Origin: JAVEVF01 sp034005175
GTDB lineage: Bacteria > Actinomycetota > Coriobacteriia > Anaerosomatales > SLCP01
Assembly (NCBI GenBank): GCA_034005175.1
Contig: JAVEVF010000043.1
Span: 1-15,017, forward strand
DNA: 15,017 nucleotides
Reading direction: 5' to 3'
The position numbers and the translations under genes were made by a program. Shown here piece by piece: positions 1 through 7,526 of the stretch; within the stretch, counting starts at the first letter, position 1; every line of letters starts with the position of its first letter. Under the pieces are notes generated by a model. That model did no database searches and was not told where the DNA came from. It saw nothing but the letters and a program-made list of their open reading frames with translations.

Positions 1-10
1 AGACCCAGCT

Positions 11-1918
11 ATGGGTAAGGTCATCGGGATCGACCTCGGAACCACCAACTCAGCTGTGGCAGTGCTTGAAGGTGGAGAGCCGAGCATCATCATCAACGCC
101 GAGGGCGACCGCACCACGCCTTCGGTAGTGGCATTTCGCAAGGATGGCGAGCGCGTTGTCGGCAAAGCCGCGAAGAACCAGGCCATCACAAATCCAGAGA
201 ACACCATCACATCCATCAAGCGCTTCATCGGACGGCGCTACGATGAGACCGGCTCGGAGCGCCAGACCATCGCGTACAACGTCGAGAAGGGCAAGGACGG
301 CCGTTCGGTCGTGAGCGTCGAGGGAAAGACCTACACGCCCGAGGAGATCTCGGCGTTTGTTCTGCAGAAGCTCAAGGCCGATGCGGAAGCGTATCTGGGC
401 GAGAAGGTCACCGAGGCGGTCATCACCGTCCCCGCATACTTCAACGACATGCAGCGCCAGGCGACCAAAGACGCGGGCAAGATCGCGGGGCTGGAGGTTA
501 AGCGCATCATCAATGAGCCCACCGCGGCCGCGCTCGCGTACGGCCTGGACAAGGGCGACAAGGCGCAGACCATCCTCGTCTTCGACCTCGGCGGAGGCAC
601 GTTTGACGTGTCTATCCTCGACTTGGGCGACGGGGTGTTCGAGGTCAAGTCGACCTCAGGCGATAACCACCTCGGTGGAGATGACTGGGACCAGCGCATA
701 ATCGACTGGTTGGCGGATAAGTTCAAGGCTGACCAGGGCATCGACCTGCGCGCCGACAAGATGGCGCTACAGCGGCTCAAGGAAGCTGCCGAGAAGGCGA
801 AGATCGAGCTTTCGACCACGCAGACCACGCAGATCAACCTGCCGTTCATCACCGCTGACGCATCCGGTCCGAAGCACCTCGACTACGCGCTTACGCGTGC
901 GGAGTTCCAAAAGATCACAAGCGCACTGCTCGATAGGTGTAAGAAGCCGGTTGAGACCGCCATCAAGGATGCTGGCATCAAGGCATCCGACATCGACTAC
1001 GTGATTCTCGTCGGCGGCCAGACACGTATGCCGGCCGTCTCCGAGCTGGTCAAGAACATCACCGGCAAGGAACCGCACAAGGGCGTGAACCCCGATGAGG
1101 TCGTGGCTGTTGGCGCGGCGATCCAGGGCGGAGTGCTTGCTGGTGACGTAAAGGACATCCTGCTCCTCGACGTGACTCCGCTCTCGCTCGGTGTGGAGAC
1201 GCTGGGTGGCGTGATGACGAGAATGATCGAGCGTAATACCACCATCCCCACACGCAAGACCGAGACCTACACGACTGCCGCCGATGGGCAGACATCGGTG
1301 GAGATTCATGTTCTGCAAGGTGAGCGGGAGATGGCGTCTGACAACAAGACGCTTGGCAAGTTCAATCTCATGAACATCCCTCCAGCACCTCGGGGCATTC
1401 CGCAGATCGAGGTCACGTTTGACATCGACGCAAATGGCATCGTGAACGTGTCCGCGAAAGACATGGGCACGGGCCAGGAGCAGAAGATCACCATCTCCGG
1501 GACCACAGCGCTCTCCGACGAAGAGGTCGACCGCATGGTGCACGACGCAGAGGCCCACGCCGATGACGACCGCCGTAAGAAGGAGGCGGCCGAGGCACAC
1601 AACAACGCCGACACGCTCGTGTACTCCACCGAAAAGACGCTCTCCGATCTCGGTGACAAGGTGCCCGAGGAGACCAAGACTGCGTGCGAGGAGGCCATTG
1701 CCGAGGTAAAGACCGCCATGGAAGGCGATGACGTCGACGCCATCAAGGCCGCGACGGAGAAGCTCCAGGCGGCAGGTTACAAGCTTGCCGAGATCGTGTA
1801 TGCCGAGGCGCAAGCTGAGGCCGAGACGGGCGGGGAAGGCGAAGCAGCTCCCACAGGCGATGAGGAAGAAGTCGTAGAGGCCGACTATGAGGTCGTTGAT
1901 GAGAACGAGGACGACTAA
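11..1918 (+). CDS. dnaK: Molecular chaperone DnaK (Hsp70)
   Basis: ATP-dependent Hsp70 chaperone of the cytosol, working with DnaJ and GrpE encoded just downstream. It has 635 residues, normal for the family. Visible Hsp70 landmarks are the phosphate-1 loop GIDLGTTNS (6-14), NEPTAAALAYG (168-178), the phosphate-2 loop DLGGGTFDVS (192-201), VGGQTRMP (334-341), the interdomain linker with DILLLDVTPLSLG (382-394), a beta-sandwich substrate domain, a helical lid and an acidic C-terminus (EEEVVEADYEVVDENEDD). The core resembles actinobacterial DnaK (GGDDWDQRI at 222-230). However, about 43 residues separate FIGRR from PEEIS (72-114), close to the Escherichia coli spacing and some 20 more than in typical Gram-positive DnaK. 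Residue 147 is Met where Ala or Ser is usual (FNDMQRQATKDAG). Only 10 bases precede the ATG; no Shine-Dalgarno is seen in them, and the promoter is outside the window. Confidence 0.99.
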   Translation: MGKVIGIDLGTTNSAVAVLEGGEPSIIINAEGDRTTPSVVAFRKDGERVVGKAAKNQAITNPENTITSIKRFIGRRYDETGSERQTIAYNVEKGKDGRSVVSVEGKTYTPEEISAFVLQKLKADAEAYLGEKVTEAVITVPAYFNDMQRQATKDAGKIAGLEVKRIINEPTAAALAYGLDKGDKAQTILVFDLGGGTFDVSILDLGDGVFEVKSTSGDNHLGGDDWDQRIIDWLADKFKADQGIDLRADKMALQRLKEAAEKAKIELSTTQTTQINLPFITADASGPKHLDYALTRAEFQKITSALLDRCKKPVETAIKDAGIKASDIDYVILVGGQTRMPAVSELVKNITGKEPHKGVNPDEVVAVGAAIQGGVLAGDVKDILLLDVTPLSLGVETLGGVMTRMIERNTTIPTRKTETYTTAADGQTSVEIHVLQGEREMASDNKTLGKFNLMNIPPAPRGIPQIEVTFDIDANGIVNVSAKDMGTGQEQKITISGTTALSDEEVDRMVHDAEAHADDDRRKKEAAEAHNNADTLVYSTEKTLSDLGDKVPEETKTACEEAIAEVKTAMEGDDVDAIKAATEKLQAAGYKLAEIVYAEAQAEAETGGEGEAAPTGDEEEVVEADYEVVDENEDD

Positions 1919-1920
1919 TC

Positions 1921-2490
1921 ATGTCCAGGAAGCCGCGTGACACAGGAGAGATCCCCATCGATCCCGAGCTTGAAAGCGATCTCGGAGCAGAGTTCGAGAT
2001 GCGTGGCGACCAGCTGGCAGCGGAGCTCGAGGAGGCGCGCGAAGAAGCAGCGCGCAACCTCGAGACCGCGCAGCGGGTGCAGGCGGAGTTCGACAACTTC
2101 CGCAAGCGCATGGCTCGTGACCATACAGACGCGGTCAAGCGAGCAGGCGAGCGCATCGTTGCCCACCTGCTTCCGATCGTCGACAACCTTGAGAGGGCTA
2201 TTGACCACTCGGAAGCAAGCGGGGGCGACAGCGACGTCTTGGCGGGGGTTGAGATGGTCCTCGGCCAGCTGCTCGACGTGCTTGCCAAGGAGGGTGTGCA
2301 GCAAGTGGACCCTTCGGGCCAACAGTTTGATCCCCTCAAGCATCAGGCGGTCGGCCAGAAGGAAGACCCCGCCGTGCCTGAAGGCACCGTTGTCGAGGTC
2401 TATCAGAAGGGCTACGACATGCATGGGCGCACCATCCGCTCGGCGATGGTCGTGGTTGCAGCCGGAGGACCTGCACCCGCCGGAGAGTGA
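1921..2490 (+). CDS. grpE: Nucleotide exchange factor GrpE
   Basis: GrpE is the homodimeric ADP/ATP exchange factor of DnaK. The 189-residue product has a charged, flexible N-terminus and a long coiled-coil stretch (about 28-95, with AELEEAREEAARNLETAQRV and FDNFRKRM). It ends in the compact beta-domain with the family signature around 136-179 (FDPLKHQAVGQKEDP, then GTVVEVYQKGY and RTIRSAMVVVA). The ATG comes 2 bases after the dnaK stop, so translation is probably coupled. dnaJ follows after 9 bases, which implies one transcript. Length and motifs are ordinary, and nothing suggests damage. Confidence 0.98.
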   Translation: MSRKPRDTGEIPIDPELESDLGAEFEMRGDQLAAELEEAREEAARNLETAQRVQAEFDNFRKRMARDHTDAVKRAGERIVAHLLPIVDNLERAIDHSEASGGDSDVLAGVEMVLGQLLDVLAKEGVQQVDPSGQQFDPLKHQAVGQKEDPAVPEGTVVEVYQKGYDMHGRTIRSAMVVVAAGGPAPAGE

Positions 2491-2499
2491 GTGTGAGCG

Positions 2500-3627
2500 A
2501 TGCCGGCAACGAAGAACTACTACGACATACTCGGTATCAAGAAGGACGCCTCGGCTGAAGAGATCAAGAAGGCATTCCGGCAGCTCGCGCGCAAACACCA
2601 TCCCGACGCGGGCGGCTCGGAAGAGAAGTTCAAGGAGATAAACGAGGCGTACGAGGTGCTCTCGAACGCCGAGAAGCGCGCGCAGTACGACCAGTACGGA
2701 CAGTACTTCGGCGGCAACGTGCCGCCAGGTGCTGGCGCTCCGGGAGGAGCAGGCTGGCCGAGCGGCGGATACACCTACCAGCAGGTCGATCTCGGTGATC
2801 TCGGCGATTTAGGCGATGTGTTCGGAAGCGTGTTCGGCGGTGGGGGGTTCGGCGGAGCTGCCCGCAAGCGCCAGCCACAGGCCCATCGGGGGCGTGACCT
2901 CACGTACGAGCTCACCGTCGATTTCGATGAGGCGCTTTCTGGCATCTCCACGAGAGTCGAGGTGCAGCGTTCCGAGACCTGTGCCACCTGCAAGGGCTCA
3001 GGGGCCAAACCTGGGACGTCGCCCATCACCTGCCCGACCTGCAACGGCTCGGGGCATGTGAGCCAGGGACAGGGCTTGTTCGGCGTCTCGCGAACCTGTC
3101 CGCGTTGCGGTGGAAGCGGGACTGTGATCGAGCACCCGTGCACGACGTGCAAGGGCAAAGGCGCCGTGGTTCGCACCAAGCCCGTGACCGTCAACATACC
3201 GCCCGGCGTGACTGATGGTGGCAAGCTGCGGTTCAAGGGCAAGGGCGAGCCGGGCCAGGCAGGCGGCCCGCCAGGTGATCTGTATGTCGTCACTCACATA
3301 AAGCCCCACCCGTATTACACACGGGATGGAGCAGACGTGCTGATGGATCTGCCCATATCGATCAGCGAGGCGGCACTTGGCACCGAGGTGACCATTCCCG
3401 TCCCAGGTGGCGGTAGGGTGAAGTTGAAGGTGGCGCCGGGCACGCAGGACGGCAAGGTGCACCGCATCTCGGGCAAGGGTGCTCCGAAGCTCAAAGGCAA
3501 GGGCAAGGGAGACTTGAAGGTGCGAGCGAAGGTCGTCGTTCCCGAGAAGTTGACCACAGAACAGAAAGAGCTCCTGAAACGCTTCGCATCGTCGCGCGAT
3601 GACGACGTACGGGCGCACATCAGGTAG
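2500..3627 (+). CDS. dnaJ: Co-chaperone DnaJ (Hsp40, type I)
   Basis: DnaJ delivers unfolded substrates to DnaK and stimulates its ATPase. The 375-residue product has the full type I layout. A J domain (about 6-68) carries HPD at 34-36. A Gly/Phe-rich linker follows (about 70-122). The zinc domain has four CxxCxGxG repeats: C161/C164, C178/C181, C200/C203 and C214/C217. The C-terminal beta-sandwich substrate domains include NIPPGVTDG and the GDLYV motif. The linker contains three LGD triplets in a row (98-106), encoded by imperfect 9-base tandem repeats around 2789-2815. The third leucine is a TTA codon, rare in this GC-rich DNA. In family terms it corresponds to actinobacterial DnaJ1 of the dnaK operon. 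Confidence 0.98.
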   Translation: MPATKNYYDILGIKKDASAEEIKKAFRQLARKHHPDAGGSEEKFKEINEAYEVLSNAEKRAQYDQYGQYFGGNVPPGAGAPGGAGWPSGGYTYQQVDLGDLGDLGDVFGSVFGGGGFGGAARKRQPQAHRGRDLTYELTVDFDEALSGISTRVEVQRSETCATCKGSGAKPGTSPITCPTCNGSGHVSQGQGLFGVSRTCPRCGGSGTVIEHPCTTCKGKGAVVRTKPVTVNIPPGVTDGGKLRFKGKGEPGQAGGPPGDLYVVTHIKPHPYYTRDGADVLMDLPISISEAALGTEVTIPVPGGGRVKLKVAPGTQDGKVHRISGKGAPKLKGKGKGDLKVRAKVVVPEKLTTEQKELLKRFASSRDDDVRAHIR

Positions 3628-3640
3628 GAAGGAGGCGGGA

Positions 3641-4036
3641 GTGGCCACACGGCGTGACAAAGAGGATCTGGACAGGCCGCTCTACATGATCAGCGTCGCC
3701 GCTGAGTTGGCGGGCATACACCCGCAGACTCTGCGCATCTACGAACGAAGGCAGCTCATCATCCCCAAGCGATCGGCGGGCAACACGCGGCTGTATTCGC
3801 AAGCCGACGTCGAGCGGCTCAAGCTCATCCAACGTCTCACGCAAGGCGAGGGCATCAACCTTTCTGGAGTGGAGCGCATATTCGAGCTCGAGCGCGAGGT
3901 GGCTGAGCTGCGGGATGAGACGGACAGGATGCGGCGGCAGGTCTCTGAGCTGCGCGCACGTGCCGCCGCGCAGAGGCGTAGGGAGTGCGCGGGCATCGTC
4001 ATGGTGCAAAGCGGGATGCTCGCCAGGAGGCGATGA
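3641..4036 (+). CDS. hspR: HspR, MerR-family heat-shock repressor
   Basis: Dimeric DNA-binding repressor of the dnaK and clpB regulons in actinobacteria; in that family DnaK acts as co-repressor. I chose the GTG at 3641 because GGAGG (3631-3635) sits 5 bases before it. An ATG at 3599 would overlap dnaJ and lacks such support. This gives 131 residues. The N-terminal MerR helix-turn-helix (about 13-60) contains PLYMISVAAELAGIHPQTLR, then a wing-like segment (SAGNTRLYSQADVERL). The HspR-typical sequence RLTQGEGINLSGVERI follows (66-80), and then a coiled coil with heptads (82-110). The tail is basic (GMLARRR). There is no Cys-rich metal-sensing tail, unlike metal-responsive MerR proteins. It follows dnaJ by 13 bases in the same operon, which supports autoregulation. 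Confidence 0.93.
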   Translation: MATRRDKEDLDRPLYMISVAAELAGIHPQTLRIYERRQLIIPKRSAGNTRLYSQADVERLKLIQRLTQGEGINLSGVERIFELEREVAELRDETDRMRRQVSELRARAAAQRRRECAGIVMVQSGMLARRR

Positions 4037-4201
4037 TGGACGGTGCAGACTCGCGGCTTTCAGGAGGCGTGTGAGATGAGCGCGCTCACGCGCTGGTTGG
4101 AGGCGGTGCATCGGCGCGAAGTGCCGGCGGGACCGCTTTGAATGCTTGCAGCATGGCTATGGTCATGTGTGAGGCCGAACAGCACCAGCGGGCCCACATG
4201 A
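4033..4201 (+). other. Chain of three tiny ORFs after hspR (possible micropeptides)
   Basis: Three short reading frames are chained stop to start. The first begins at ATGATG (4033), overlaps the hspR stop and ends at 4074 (13 codons, MMDGADSRLSGGV). The second begins at ATG 4076, 8 bases after a perfect AGGAGG (4062-4067), and ends at 4141 (21 residues, begins MSALTRWLEAVHRR). The third starts at ATG 4142, directly after that stop, and ends at 4201 (19 residues, begins MLAAWLWSCV). Only the second has a strong ribosome binding site. They could be a decayed gene, coupled micropeptides or chance. I recognise no family. Confidence 0.2.
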
Positions 4202-4235
4202 CGCGTTAAGCGATGACGTCCCGGGCGGACGCCGC

Positions 4236-4283
4236 ATGACGGACATCACGGTGCGAGGCGCCGTGGAGGTGATGAAAGAATGA
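4236..4283 (+). other. 15-codon ORF overlapping the clpB start (possible coupling peptide)
   Basis: ATG at 4236 opens a 15-residue frame (MTDITVRGAVEVMKE). Its stop TGA at 4281-4283 overlaps the clpB start codon as ATGA, and it contains the clpB Shine-Dalgarno. This is the geometry of translational coupling. It has only a weak ribosome binding site of its own, so it may be chance. Confidence 0.2.
4265..4273 (+). promoter_or_regulatory. Strong Shine-Dalgarno of clpB
   Basis: GGAGGTGAT is a full match to the 16S rRNA 3' end. It lies 6 bases before ATG 4280 and fixes the clpB start. It is stronger than the sites of most genes in the window; hsp20 has the same sequence. Confidence 0.8.
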
Positions 4284-6868
4284 GACTCGACAAGCTGACC
4301 GTGAAGGCCCAGGAGGCGCTGCAGGCTGCGCAAGGGGTGGCTGACGACGCATCGTCTCAGGTGATAGAACCGGAACACCTGCTCAAGACGCTGCTTGACG
4401 CGGCAGAGGGCATCGTGCGCCCTATCGTGCAGAAGGTAGGTGCAGACGCCGATGCCATCGAATCGCAGGTGAGCGCGGCGATTGAGCGCGCACCGAAGGT
4501 GACCGGCGCGGGTATCGGGCAGGCGGCGGTGGGACCGCGCCTCTCGAGCTTGCTCTCTGACGCATTCAAGCAAGCCGAGAAGCTCAAAGACGCCTATGTC
4601 TCGACTGAGCATCTGCTGCTGGCGCTCGCAGCCGACACAGGTGAGGCCGGCAGGCTGCTGCAAAACGCCGGCGTCACGCAAGATCGTGTGCTCGAGGCGC
4701 TGGAGGAGCTACGGGCCGGATCGCGCGTGACCGACCAGAACCCCGAGGCGCAGTTCCAGGCGCTGGAACGGTTCAGCCGGAATCTCACCGATGCCGCACG
4801 TGAGGGCAAGCTTGACCCGGTCATCGGTAGGACGGAAGAGATCAGGCGCGTGATCCAGGTGCTTTCGCGGCGCACCAAGAACAACCCGGTGCTGATCGGC
4901 GAGCCCGGCACCGGCAAGACCGCTATCGTAGACGGCCTTGCGCAGCGCATCGTTGCTGGTGATGTGCCGAGCAGCTTGCGCGACAAAGACGTGGTTGCGC
5001 TTGACCTCGGCGCGATGGTGGCAGGCGCGAAGTACCGCGGTGAGTTCGAGGATCGTCTCAAGGCTGTGCTTCGCGAGGTCGAGCAGGCCGAGGGGCGCCT
5101 CATCCTCTTCATCGATGAGCTGCACACGCTCGTTGGCGCAGGTGCCGCCGAGGGCGCGATGGATGCAAGCAACATGCTCAAGCCTGCCCTGGCGCGTGGA
5201 GAGCTGCACGCCATCGGCGCCACGACACTTGATGAGTACCGCGCGCACATCGAAAAGGATGCAGCGCTTGAGAGACGCTTCCAGCCGGTATTCGTCGGTG
5301 AGCCCTCGGTGGAAGACACCATCGCGATTCTGCGCGGCCTCAAAGAGAAGTACGAGGTGCACCACGGCGTGCGAATCACCGACAGCGCCATCGTGGCAGC
5401 GGCCACGCTCTCCGACCGCTACATCACCGACCGTTTCCTGCCTGACAAGGCGATCGACCTCATGGACGAGGCAGCTTCGCGGCTTCGCATCGAGCTTGAC
5501 TCCGCACCCACTGAGATAGATGCGCTCGACCGGCAGCTTCGTCAGTTGCAGATCGAAGAAGCGGCACTGCAGAAGGAGACCGATCCAGCCAGCGCTGAGC
5601 GGCTTGAGGCGCTGCGAGGAGAGATGGCCGAACTCACCGAGAGACTCTCTGGATTGAAGGCACGGTGGGAAAGCGAAAAGAACGTCATCACCGAGGTACA
5701 GCGCTTCAAGGCCGAGCTTGATGAGGCGAAGATCGACTCAGAACGCGCCGAGCGCGAGGGCGACCTGCAGCGTGCGGCAGAGATCCGCTACGGGCGCATC
5801 CCCGAGCTTGAGCGCTCGCTCGCCCAGGCCGATGAGCGCCTCCGTGATCTCCAGGCCGGAGCAGCCATGCTCAAGGAAGAAGTGACCGAGGAGGAGATCG
5901 CCGAGGTCGTTGCGTCATGGACGGGCGTGCCCGTGAGCAAGCTCATGGAAGGCGAGATGGCGAAGCTCGCGCATCTTGAGGAGCTGCTGCACGAACGCGT
6001 TGTGGGCCAGGATGAGGCCGTCACGGCGGTCTCGGCAGCCATACGCCGCTCGCGTGCTGGGCTATCCGACCCAGACCGGCCTATCGGCTCGTTCATCTTC
6101 ATGGGGCCGACAGGCGTCGGCAAGACCGAACTCGCGCGTGCTCTTGCGGAGTTCCTCTTCGATGACGAACGCTCGATGGTGCGCATCGATATGAGCGAGT
6201 ACATGGAGAAGTTCAGCGTACAGCGACTCATCGGCGCGCCTCCGGGTTATGTGGGCTATGAGGAGGGCGGTCAGCTTACCGAGGCGGTCCGGCGCAGGCC
6301 TTATAGCGTCGTGCTCTTCGATGAGATCGAGAAGGCGCACCCTGACGTCTTCAACGTCTTGTTGCAGGTGCTTGATGACGGGCGGCTCACCGATGGCCAG
6401 GGGCGTGTGGTGAGCTTCAGAAACCCCATCATCATCATGACAAGCAACGTGGGTTCGCAGTTCATTCAGGAGTTCGCGCGTGCCGGCACCGATGAAGTGA
6501 CGATGAAGACCGCGGTCGAAGAGGCGCTCAGGCAGACCTTCCGGCCCGAGTTCCTCAACCGCATCGACGACATCGTGCTCTTCCACGCGCTTTCGATGGA
6601 TGATATCTCGCACATCGTGGACATCCAGCTCGCCAAGGTGCGCGAGCGGCTGGCCGAGCGGTCCATCACGCTTGAGGTCTCATCGGGGGCGGTGGAGAGG
6701 ATAGCGCTGGATGGCTTCGATCCAGTCTTCGGTGCTCGGCCGCTCAAGCGCGTGATCCAGCGTGAAGTGGTTGATCGCGTAGCCAAGGCGCTGATCGAAG
6801 GCGCCGTGTCCGAGGGCTCGACGGTGAGAGTCGATGTCGGCCAGGATGGCGAGATCGAGGTCGGGTAG
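4280..6868 (+). CDS. clpB: ATP-dependent disaggregase ClpB (Hsp100)
   Basis: Hexameric AAA+ disaggregase that threads aggregated proteins through its pore in cooperation with DnaK/DnaJ. The product has 862 residues, the full family length. It has a Clp N-domain (about 1-145). The first AAA+ module has Walker A GEPGTGKT (207-214), Walker B LILFIDE (274-280) and the pore-loop segment KYRGEFEDR (251-259). A coiled-coil middle domain (about 405-525) distinguishes ClpB from ClpA. ASWTGVPVSKL (545-555) begins the second module, with Walker A GPTGVGKT (609-616), pore loop GYVGYEEGG (656-664) and Walker B VVLFDE (677-682). The C-terminal small domain carries FDPVFGARPLKR. No ClpP-binding IGF/L loop stands out. 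It lies in the HspR-linked heat-shock cluster after a 243-base leader, and no HspR-type operator was seen there. Confidence 0.98.
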   Translation: MRLDKLTVKAQEALQAAQGVADDASSQVIEPEHLLKTLLDAAEGIVRPIVQKVGADADAIESQVSAAIERAPKVTGAGIGQAAVGPRLSSLLSDAFKQAEKLKDAYVSTEHLLLALAADTGEAGRLLQNAGVTQDRVLEALEELRAGSRVTDQNPEAQFQALERFSRNLTDAAREGKLDPVIGRTEEIRRVIQVLSRRTKNNPVLIGEPGTGKTAIVDGLAQRIVAGDVPSSLRDKDVVALDLGAMVAGAKYRGEFEDRLKAVLREVEQAEGRLILFIDELHTLVGAGAAEGAMDASNMLKPALARGELHAIGATTLDEYRAHIEKDAALERRFQPVFVGEPSVEDTIAILRGLKEKYEVHHGVRITDSAIVAAATLSDRYITDRFLPDKAIDLMDEAASRLRIELDSAPTEIDALDRQLRQLQIEEAALQKETDPASAERLEALRGEMAELTERLSGLKARWESEKNVITEVQRFKAELDEAKIDSERAEREGDLQRAAEIRYGRIPELERSLAQADERLRDLQAGAAMLKEEVTEEEIAEVVASWTGVPVSKLMEGEMAKLAHLEELLHERVVGQDEAVTAVSAAIRRSRAGLSDPDRPIGSFIFMGPTGVGKTELARALAEFLFDDERSMVRIDMSEYMEKFSVQRLIGAPPGYVGYEEGGQLTEAVRRRPYSVVLFDEIEKAHPDVFNVLLQVLDDGRLTDGQGRVVSFRNPIIIMTSNVGSQFIQEFARAGTDEVTMKTAVEEALRQTFRPEFLNRIDDIVLFHALSMDDISHIVDIQLAKVRERLAERSITLEVSSGAVERIALDGFDPVFGARPLKRVIQREVVDRVAKALIEGAVSEGSTVRVDVGQDGEIEVG

Positions 6869-6991
6869 ATACATGGTAAGAGCCGAGCATACAGACGAAC
6901 GGCCGCGAACGTCACAGATCGGTTGTAGATCGAGACGCAAGCAGCTGGCAAGTGACGTGAGTCAGGACGCACAGCAGGCTTCATGAGGCAT

Positions 6992-7021
6992 GCGGCACCG
7001 GTCGCCATGCCGGTGCACCGC
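6992..7021 (+). other. Hairpin in the leader of hsp20
   Basis: GCGGCACCGG (6992-7001) can pair with CCGGTG (7010-7015) and CCGC (7018-7021), giving 10 base pairs with an 8-base loop and a 2-base bulge. No U-run follows, so it is not a factor-independent terminator. It ends 12 bases before the hsp20 Shine-Dalgarno. It may be an operator-like palindrome, an mRNA 5' structure or chance in GC-rich DNA. The remainder of the clpB-hsp20 gap (6869-7048) holds one 37-codon frame (6873-6986) without a convincing ribosome site, and no clear promoter. Confidence 0.35.
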
Positions 7022-7033
7022 GTTAGAACCATC

Positions 7034-7042
7034 GGAGGTGAT
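7034..7042 (+). promoter_or_regulatory. Strong Shine-Dalgarno of hsp20
   Basis: GGAGGTGAT lies 6 bases before ATG 7049. It supports that start over the in-frame upstream ATG at 6983. A GTG at 7043 would sit too close to it. Confidence 0.75.
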
Positions 7043-7048
7043 GTGATC

Positions 7049-7507
7049 ATGGCGATCATGCGTTGGGACCCGTTCGGCGAGATGCTGCGAATGCAGCATG
7101 ACATGGACCGCATCTTCTCGCGTATAGGCACAGCCGAGGCGCGTGGCGGGGAGACCGCCGCCGTTGTGGCATGGATGCCCAAGATCGACGTGAAGGGCAA
7201 GGGCGACGACATCGTGGTCCGTGTCGAGCTGCCGGGCATCAATCCCGAACAGGTCGATATCGAGGTGACCGACGGGGTGCTTACCATCAAGGGCGAGCGC
7301 AAGGCAGCGGAGGAGCACGAGGACGAGGGCTGGATCATTCGGGAGTCGAGCTATGGCTCGTTCGAGCGCTCGATGGTCCTGCCTGAGGGCATCGACCCCG
7401 GCTCTATCAGCGCCGAGTACACAGACGGCATCCTTGAGGTGCATGTCCCCAAGGCCCTTGAGGCGGCCAAACCCAAGACCACGAAGGTCAGTGTCGGCAC
7501 GAAGTAG
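7049..7507 (+). CDS. Small heat-shock protein, Hsp20/alpha-crystallin family
   Basis: ATP-independent holdase that forms oligomers and keeps unfolding proteins ready for DnaK and ClpB. With the ATG at 7049 the product has 152 residues, and it opens in the usual way (MAIMRWDPFGEM). The alpha-crystallin domain spans about 43-137. It contains VVRVELPGINPEQVDIEV (56-73), GVLTIKGERK (76-85), the arginine-containing SYGSFERSMVLPEGID (101-116) and the family motif AEYTDGILEVHVPK (122-135). The C-terminal tail has VSV (147-149), a likely form of the I-x-I/V oligomerisation motif. It follows clpB by 180 bases on the same strand and is closed by a strong terminator, so it may be read with clpB or from its own promoter. 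The closest named relatives would be Hsp18/HspX-type proteins. I give no symbol because the subfamily is not certain. Confidence 0.95.
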   Translation: MAIMRWDPFGEMLRMQHDMDRIFSRIGTAEARGGETAAVVAWMPKIDVKGKGDDIVVRVELPGINPEQVDIEVTDGVLTIKGERKAAEEHEDEGWIIRESSYGSFERSMVLPEGIDPGSISAEYTDGILEVHVPKALEAAKPKTTKVSVGTK

Positions 7508-7526
7508 ACAGGATCTTCTCCAGTTG

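Noticed and set aside
767..1813. 348-codon open frame antisense to dnaK
   Set aside because: Antisense frames over dnaK are a known by-product of its codon bias in GC-rich genomes. No ribosome site or domain is seen, and the + strand gene is certain.
1915..2601. 228-codon minus-strand frame over grpE
   Set aside because: It overlaps certain grpE and dnaJ coding sequence, has no recognisable domain, and arises from third-position GC bias.
3599..3640. Longer HspR N-terminus from ATG 3599
   Set aside because: It would overlap the dnaJ end by 29 bases. The extension has no HspR similarity, and GTG 3641 has a proper ribosome site.
6983..7048. Longer Hsp20 N-terminus from ATG 6983
   Set aside because: The extension does not resemble Hsp20, it covers the hairpin, and the perfect Shine-Dalgarno at 7034-7042 points to ATG 7049.
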